NCBI GenBank assembly: GCA_014359885.1
Contig: JACIYN010000018.1
Coordinates: 1-64,000 of the forward strand
From: Desulfacinum sp.
GTDB lineage: Bacteria > Desulfobacterota > Syntrophobacteria > Syntrophobacterales > DSM-9756
DNA: 64,000 nt
Direction: 5' to 3'
The notes beneath the pieces were generated by a model that was not told the origin of the DNA, searched no databases, and worked only from the letters and a program-made list of their open reading frames with translations. Position 1 is the stretch's first letter. Each line of letters opens with the position of its first letter. Shown here piece after piece: positions 59,863-64,000 of the stretch. Both the position numbers and the translations under genes were made by a program.

Positions 59863-60906
59863 ATGGGCCGATCACGATTGTCCGCTGGAAAACTCGCCGT
59901 ATGGCTGTGTGCATTCGCCCTGGCCGGGTCCTGTCTCGGAGGCCAGGCCTCAGCAGAGACTCAGCGCCGTTTCAAGATCCTCCACGTCATGAGCTACCAC
60001 TCCCCTTGGAAGTGGACCGATGATCAGTTCAACGGCTTCAAGGCCGCTTTGAAGGATTTGGACGTGGAATACCGCGTGGTCCAGCTGGACGGAAAGCGAA
60101 ACACGTCCGAAGCCCATCTTGAGAAGGTGAGCCGAGAAGCCCGGGAAATCATCGAGAGCTGGCGTCCCGACCTCGTCTACGCCACGGACGATCTGGCACA
60201 GGCCCGTGTCGCCGCCCATTACGTCAACAGGGACATTCCCATCGTCTTCAGCGGCGTCAACGCCAATCCCTTTAAGTACGGCTATGTGGGAAGCTCCAAC
60301 GTGACGGGCATCATGGAGCAGGAGCATTTTGTGGAAACGGTCAACTTGTTGAGGGAAATCGTTCCGAACGTCAAAAGGATCGCCGTCATCTTCGATGACG
60401 ACCCCACATGGGAAGGGGTGGCGGAGCGCATGCTGACGCTCTTGCCGAAACTGAAAGATATTGAGGTGGTCAGCTGGGACGTGATCCGGACCTTCGACCA
60501 CTACAAGAAGCGGATCAAGGAGCTCCCCAACGAAGCCGATGCCGTGGCCCTCCTGGGGATCTTCACCTTCAAGGACTCTTCCGGCCGGAACGTGCCCTAC
60601 ACGGAAGTCCTTCGCTGGACGGCCGAAAACAGTTCCCTGCCCGATTTCTCCTTTTGGAAGGATCGGATCTCCTACGGAACCCTCTGCGCAGTGACGGTCT
60701 CGGGATTCAATCAGGGCTTTGAGGCGGGAAAACTAGCCCGCCGCATCCTGGTGGACGGCGTGCCGCCCCGTTCGCTCACCATGCATCCGTCCTTGAAGGG
60801 AGAGCCTGTCATCAGCCTTGCGCGAGCGCGGAAGCTGGGCCTCACCATCCAAGCAAGCCTTCTCTTGTCCGCGGAAATCGTCACTCAATTCAAATGGGAG
60901 CAATAG
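59863..60906 (+). CDS. ABC-type substrate-binding protein without a transporter (ABC_sub_bind family)
   Basis: A 347-residue exported protein; the ATG at 59863 (MGRSRLSAGKLAVWLCAFALAGSCLGG) has AGGGGGATGATA upstream. A signal peptide ends near ASAE. The body RRFKILHVMSYHSPWKWTDDQFNGFKAALK...VYATDDLAQARVAAHYVNRDIPIVFSGVN and KRIAVIFDDDPTWEGV matches PF04392-type binding proteins. No permease or ATPase gene is adjacent. Instead the next gene (1-bp from the stop) is a HAMP-PAS membrane sensor, so this protein may deliver ligand to that sensor. Confidence 0.88.
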   Translation: MGRSRLSAGKLAVWLCAFALAGSCLGGQASAETQRRFKILHVMSYHSPWKWTDDQFNGFKAALKDLDVEYRVVQLDGKRNTSEAHLEKVSREAREIIESWRPDLVYATDDLAQARVAAHYVNRDIPIVFSGVNANPFKYGYVGSSNVTGIMEQEHFVETVNLLREIVPNVKRIAVIFDDDPTWEGVAERMLTLLPKLKDIEVVSWDVIRTFDHYKKRIKELPNEADAVALLGIFTFKDSSGRNVPYTEVLRWTAENSSLPDFSFWKDRISYGTLCAVTVSGFNQGFEAGKLARRILVDGVPPRSLTMHPSLKGEPVISLARARKLGLTIQASLLLSAEIVTQFKWEQ

Positions 60907-62196
60907 ATGGTCGTCCGTCTCCGAACAAAAACCATCCTCATCGGAATCGGGATCTTTCTGCTGGCCATTGGATCCAGCACGGCCGTCAACGGCATTTACT
61001 TTGTCCGGGAATACTTCGATGCGCGCAAATCGGAAACCTTCGTCATTGCCCAGAGCCTGAAATCGCAGCTGGACAGAATCTTGAAGATGCGCATTCCCTT
61101 GGAGCAACTGGAAGGGTTCGAGGTGATGTGCACGGAAGTCGTGGAAAACTTCAAGTTCTTGTCCTATGCCATGGTGCTGGACCCGCAAGGCAAGGTGCTT
61201 TTCCGGAGCGACCCGCGGAAAGGCAGCGGAAGCATCGGGGATGCCGTACCCCCGGCGACCCCGGGAAGCCGGCAAAAGACGGTACGGCTCTTTTCCATGA
61301 ACGGACAAGCCTATTACGATTTCCAGCTGCCCGTTTTGGGGAGCCACGACGAGCCCGTCGCCACCATCCGAATCGGCTTTCCCCGCTCCTTCATCCTCAA
61401 CAAGGCGCTTTCCCTCATCTCTTATTCGGCCATCACCGCCACCGTGTTCCTTCTCATGGGCGCCCTTCTCATCTTCACCTTGTTCGATCTCTGGGTCACC
61501 AAGCCGGTAGAAAACCTCATGCGATCCATTGAAAACGTCCGCAAAGGCACCTGGTCCACGGAAAAACTGGCGGACATCAAGTCCTCCGACGAATTGGGAC
61601 AGCTGGCCAAGGCCTTCAGGGAAATGATGGAGGACTTGCAACAGACGACGGTTTCCAGGGACTTCCTGGACAATATCATCGAGAGCATGCTCAACAGCCT
61701 CATCATCACCGACGCGGAGTTTCGAATTCGTTCCGTCAACAGGGAAACCACCCGAATGCTGGGATATTCGGAAAACGAACTGGTGGGCGCTCCGTTTACC
61801 AAGATTCATGTCCATCCCGACGCTTCCCGCGACCGCCACGTCCACGATGCGCCCCCCATGGAAACCGTGAAGGCCCACGAAACCAGCTACCGGTCGAAGG
61901 ATGGCAAAGAAATCCCCGTTCTCTTCTCGTGCAGCAAGATACAAACCCGGGACGGGGAGATTGAGGGCTATGTTTGTGTGGCGCAGGACATCAGCGAAGT
62001 CAGCATGCTCCGAGGACTCCTACCCATCTGCATGGTGTGCAAGAAGATTCGAGATGACCAAGGGTATTGGAACCGAATCGAAACCTATATCCGGAAGCAT
62101 TCCAAGGCCAGGTTCAGCCACGGAATCTGCCCGGACTGCGCCAAGAAGCTCTACCCCGATATCGACCTTTACCCTGATGAGCAGAAGGGATCGTGA
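60907..62196 (+). CDS. HAMP-PAS membrane sensor with a C-terminal cysteine motif
   Basis: A 429-residue protein with an N-terminal transmembrane segment, a periplasmic region of ~150 residues, a second segment (ALSLISYSAITATVFLLMGALLIFTLFDLWVTKPV), a HAMP domain (~residues 195-250) and a PAS domain (DFLDNIIESMLNSLIITDAEFRIRSVNRETTRMLGYSENELVG). There is no kinase, cyclase or methyl-accepting output. It ends instead with LLPICMVCKKIRDDQGYWNRIETYIRKHSKARFSHGICPDC, a conserved cysteine motif I recognise from other PAS proteins of Desulfobacterota. The ATG starts 1 bp after the binding-protein stop, so the two are coupled. Confidence 0.87.
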   Translation: MVVRLRTKTILIGIGIFLLAIGSSTAVNGIYFVREYFDARKSETFVIAQSLKSQLDRILKMRIPLEQLEGFEVMCTEVVENFKFLSYAMVLDPQGKVLFRSDPRKGSGSIGDAVPPATPGSRQKTVRLFSMNGQAYYDFQLPVLGSHDEPVATIRIGFPRSFILNKALSLISYSAITATVFLLMGALLIFTLFDLWVTKPVENLMRSIENVRKGTWSTEKLADIKSSDELGQLAKAFREMMEDLQQTTVSRDFLDNIIESMLNSLIITDAEFRIRSVNRETTRMLGYSENELVGAPFTKIHVHPDASRDRHVHDAPPMETVKAHETSYRSKDGKEIPVLFSCSKIQTRDGEIEGYVCVAQDISEVSMLRGLLPICMVCKKIRDDQGYWNRIETYIRKHSKARFSHGICPDCAKKLYPDIDLYPDEQKGS

Positions 62197-62510
62197 ACAC
62201 GGAGCTCACACCCCCCCGTCCGGGAGCTCTAGCTACTGGCCGCAGTTGCCACCTTCCCGACCATCATGGCCGCAAGGTGCGATTATCCTGAAAGAGTTCT
62301 GTTTTCAGCAAGCTGCAGGAATGTCGGGGGCTCAAAGCAACACCTGTGGGAGCGGCGAAAGCCGCGAAATGGGTGGCCGCTTATTCAATGGCGGTGCTGC
62401 CGCCAGATGATCGAATCCAGCGGCGCTCCCCCAGAGGGGAAAACGCCCCGTTGCCGGCTCTTTCTTCCCTGAGGGGTGTCGCTAGTCCTTGGGGGCTGGA
62501 ACACCCGCGT
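62197..62510. other. intergenic region with an inverted family C element
   Basis: No gene is seen. CCTGTGGGAGCGGCGAAAGCCGCGAAAT...AATCCAGCGGCGCTCCCC (62343-62431) is a family C element in the reverse orientation. Confidence 0.75.
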
Positions 62511-64000
62511 TCAGAGGAAATCGCCGGGAAGGTCGGACAGCCTGCGAAGGACGGGCATGGGCGGGAGACTCTCGAGGAAGAGGCGCCCGTAGGGCTTGGT
62601 GGTGAGCCGGCAGTCGAACAGGACCACCAGCCCGCGGTCCGAACGGGATCGGATGAGGCGCCCGATGCCCTGCTTGAGGAGCAGCACGGCCCGCGGCACC
62701 TGGTAGCGGTAGAAGGGGTTTTCCCCGGATCGTTTCAGGATCTCCAGGCGCGCCGCCGTGACGGGATCATCGGGGACTTCGAAGGGCAGCTTGTCGATGA
62801 GCACGCAGCTCAGGGCCTCGCCGGGCACGTCGATGCCTTCCCAAAAGGAATAGGTGGCCAGCAGCACCGAGTGCAGCTCGCTCTTGAAATCCGCCAGAAG
62901 AGCCCTCTTGGGACGTTCCCCCTGGCACAGGATGGGATAGGGAAAGTCCCGGGCCGCGAGCCTTTGATGCACTTCGTGCAGGTTCCGGTAGCTGGTGAAG
63001 AGAAACAGAGCGCGGCCTCGGGTTCGTTCCAGGACGGCCCGGGCCTCCTGCGCCACGGCATCGCAGAACTGGGGATCCTGGGGGTCGGGAAAGGGCTGGG
63101 GCAGATAGAGCAGGGCCTGCCGGGAAAAGTCGAAGGGTGACGGGAAGATCTTCTCCGCGGCTTCCTGTGGCACTCCCAGGCGCTCACGGATGAAGTGGAA
63201 GCCGGGCCGCCCCTTCTGGGCCGTGGTGAGGGTGGCCGAGGTGAGGATGACGGCGCCGGTGCGCCCGAAGAGCCTTTCCGAGAGGATGGGCGCCACTTCC
63301 AGGGGGGTGGCGCGAAGGGTGAAGCTTTTTCGGACCGGAGAGGCTTCGTACCAGTAGGTCATGCGGGGATCTTCCCGCTCCGAAAGCATCTCCAGACTTC
63401 GCGACAGGGCCCCCAGGCGCCCCCGGGCCATTTCCAACGCAGGCGAAAGGGAACTGTGGGCTTCCAGAAAGGCCGCCAGTTCCCGCAAAGACTCCTGCAG
63501 GTCCCCGCAGGTTTGCGCAAACGGCTTTCCCAAGGCGGGGGGATCCAGGCGCACCCGGCCGCCCCTCTTCCCCGCCCCCTCCACCAGCACCTGGTGAAGA
63601 TCCCACAGCTTGCGGGAAAGGTGCTCCCCGGTGCCCGCCACCCGGGACCTCAGTTCCGCGGGTGCCTTGGGGGCGGAAGCGGCCCTTTGGAGATCGCGAA
63701 GGGTTTCCACCACCTGGAAGCTGGAAAATTCCAGGCCGAAATACATGGCCGCCACGTCCTCCAGCCGGTGCGCCTCATCGAAGACGAACACGTCGAAAGA
63801 AGAAAGCAGGTCCCAGGACCCTTCGCCTTCCAGGGACAGGGAGGCGAAAAAGAGGTGGTGGTTGACCACCAGAAGATCCGCCCGGGCGGCTTCCAGGCGG
63901 TTTTTCTGGACGAAGCACTCTTCGTTGTGGGGGCACTGGGTCCCTAAACATTGGTCTCCGGAAGCCGTCAGCTCGCTCCAGATGGGCGCGTCCTCGGCAA
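62511..64000 (-). CDS. dinG: DinG-type ATP-dependent DNA helicase, 5' end outside window
   Basis: The frame is open to the right edge (about 496 residues visible). It is a superfamily 2 XPD/DinG helicase: the DEAH box is FDVFVFDEAHRLEDVA, preceded by VNHHLFFASL. The partial upstream sequence, not in the ORF track, reads ...DQCLGTQCPHNEECFVQKNRLEAARADLL, carrying cysteines of the [4Fe-4S] cluster. The C-terminal helicase motifs include VILTSATLT, RGRALFLFTSYRNL, SFWEGIDVPGEALSCVLIDKLPF and QGIGRLIRSRSDRGLVVLFDCR. It unwinds DNA or R-loops. The N-terminal Walker A lies beyond the window. Confidence 0.93.
   Translation of the reverse strand, partial: AEDAPIWSELTASGDQCLGTQCPHNEECFVQKNRLEAARADLLVVNHHLFFASLSLEGEGSWDLLSSFDVFVFDEAHRLEDVAAMYFGLEFSSFQVVETLRDLQRAASAPKAPAELRSRVAGTGEHLSRKLWDLHQVLVEGAGKRGGRVRLDPPALGKPFAQTCGDLQESLRELAAFLEAHSSLSPALEMARGRLGALSRSLEMLSEREDPRMTYWYEASPVRKSFTLRATPLEVAPILSERLFGRTGAVILTSATLTTAQKGRPGFHFIRERLGVPQEAAEKIFPSPFDFSRQALLYLPQPFPDPQDPQFCDAVAQEARAVLERTRGRALFLFTSYRNLHEVHQRLAARDFPYPILCQGERPKRALLADFKSELHSVLLATYSFWEGIDVPGEALSCVLIDKLPFEVPDDPVTAARLEILKRSGENPFYRYQVPRAVLLLKQGIGRLIRSRSDRGLVVLFDCRLTTKPYGRLFLESLPPMPVLRRLSDLPGDFL

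Overview
The window is high-GC bacterial chromosome with no rRNA, tRNA, CRISPR array or prophage. Its gene content suggests an anaerobic, syntroph- or sulfate-reducer-like member of the Desulfobacterota (Syntrophobacter/Desulfacinum type). The evidence is a tungsten aldehyde:ferredoxin oxidoreductase facing a MoaD-like gene, an iron-sulfur flavoprotein, the selenium protein YedF, a C_GCAxxG_C_C protein, several amino-acid catabolic genes, and intergenic DNA full of palindromic repeats. The genus is an inference. Nothing in the window fixes it.

Layout. 1-2529 (minus): an operon for a membrane metzincin-like protein, a rhomboid protease and an SDH/ClpP-fold protease that runs off the left edge. 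2653-5134: AOR diverging from a MoaD-like gene across a region of 7-bp repeats. 5796-11237 (minus): a branched-chain amino-acid type ABC transporter, with the binding-protein gene split from the rest by about 0.9 kb of repeats. 11711-13372 (minus): a beta-keto acid cleavage enzyme (BKACE) and its IclR regulator. 13743-23065 (plus): a dipeptide/opine-type ABC transporter (D, F, A, B, C), a saccharopine-dehydrogenase-like enzyme, an MmgE/PrpD protein and a UroD-like protein. These last two blocks diverge from one promoter and look like one catabolic locus. 23463-24785 (minus): a lysine-ketoglutarate-reductase-like protein. 25106-32282: a lipoprotein, a REP-associated tyrosine transposase (RAYT), a HAD hydrolase, a peptidase-S51/CysRS-tail fusion, a GNAT enzyme, a glycosyltransferase, a PIG-L deacetylase and an MBL hydrolase.

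32868-39346: ProRS, a YkgJ-type cysteine-cluster protein, a zinc-ribbon/winged-helix protein, the remnant of a hybrid histidine kinase, a beta-hydroxyacid dehydrogenase and an iron-sulfur flavoprotein. 39603-44400: a cyclic 2,3-diphosphoglycerate-synthetase-like GTPase coupled to carbamate kinase, an archaeal-type ornithine cyclodeaminase (TIGR00300 / LOR-SDH conserved region) and a LysR regulator. 44899-50276: the C_GCAxxG_C_C protein, a rhodanese plus MauE/DoxX pair, then znuABC with a Fur-family regulator behind a 25-bp palindromic operator. 50528-59622: YedF, a diadenylate-cyclase-like sensor protein, a TIM-barrel isomerase, a hot-dog thioesterase, an MBL hydrolase and MarR regulator, LemA with a DUF2207 membrane protein, and a tandem universal stress protein. 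59863-62196: a binding protein paired with a HAMP-PAS membrane sensor that carries a C-terminal cysteine motif. 62511-right edge: DinG-type helicase (partial).

The most distinctive layer is the intergenic DNA. Several repeat families recur: (i) heptanucleotide (7-bp period) arrays of differing sequence at gene boundaries, two loci having inverted partner arrays; (ii) a ~32-bp perfect palindrome (TGTAGGGGCGAAT...), one copy lying in frame inside the RAYT gene; (iii) compound modules with a shared GGAGCCTGTCCGA-like terminus; (iv) a ~90-bp inverted-repeat element (GTGGGAGCG...CGCTCCCAC); and (v) simple GC palindromes. All coordinates and motifs come from reading the sequence by eye. No database search was run, so family names rest on recognised motifs.
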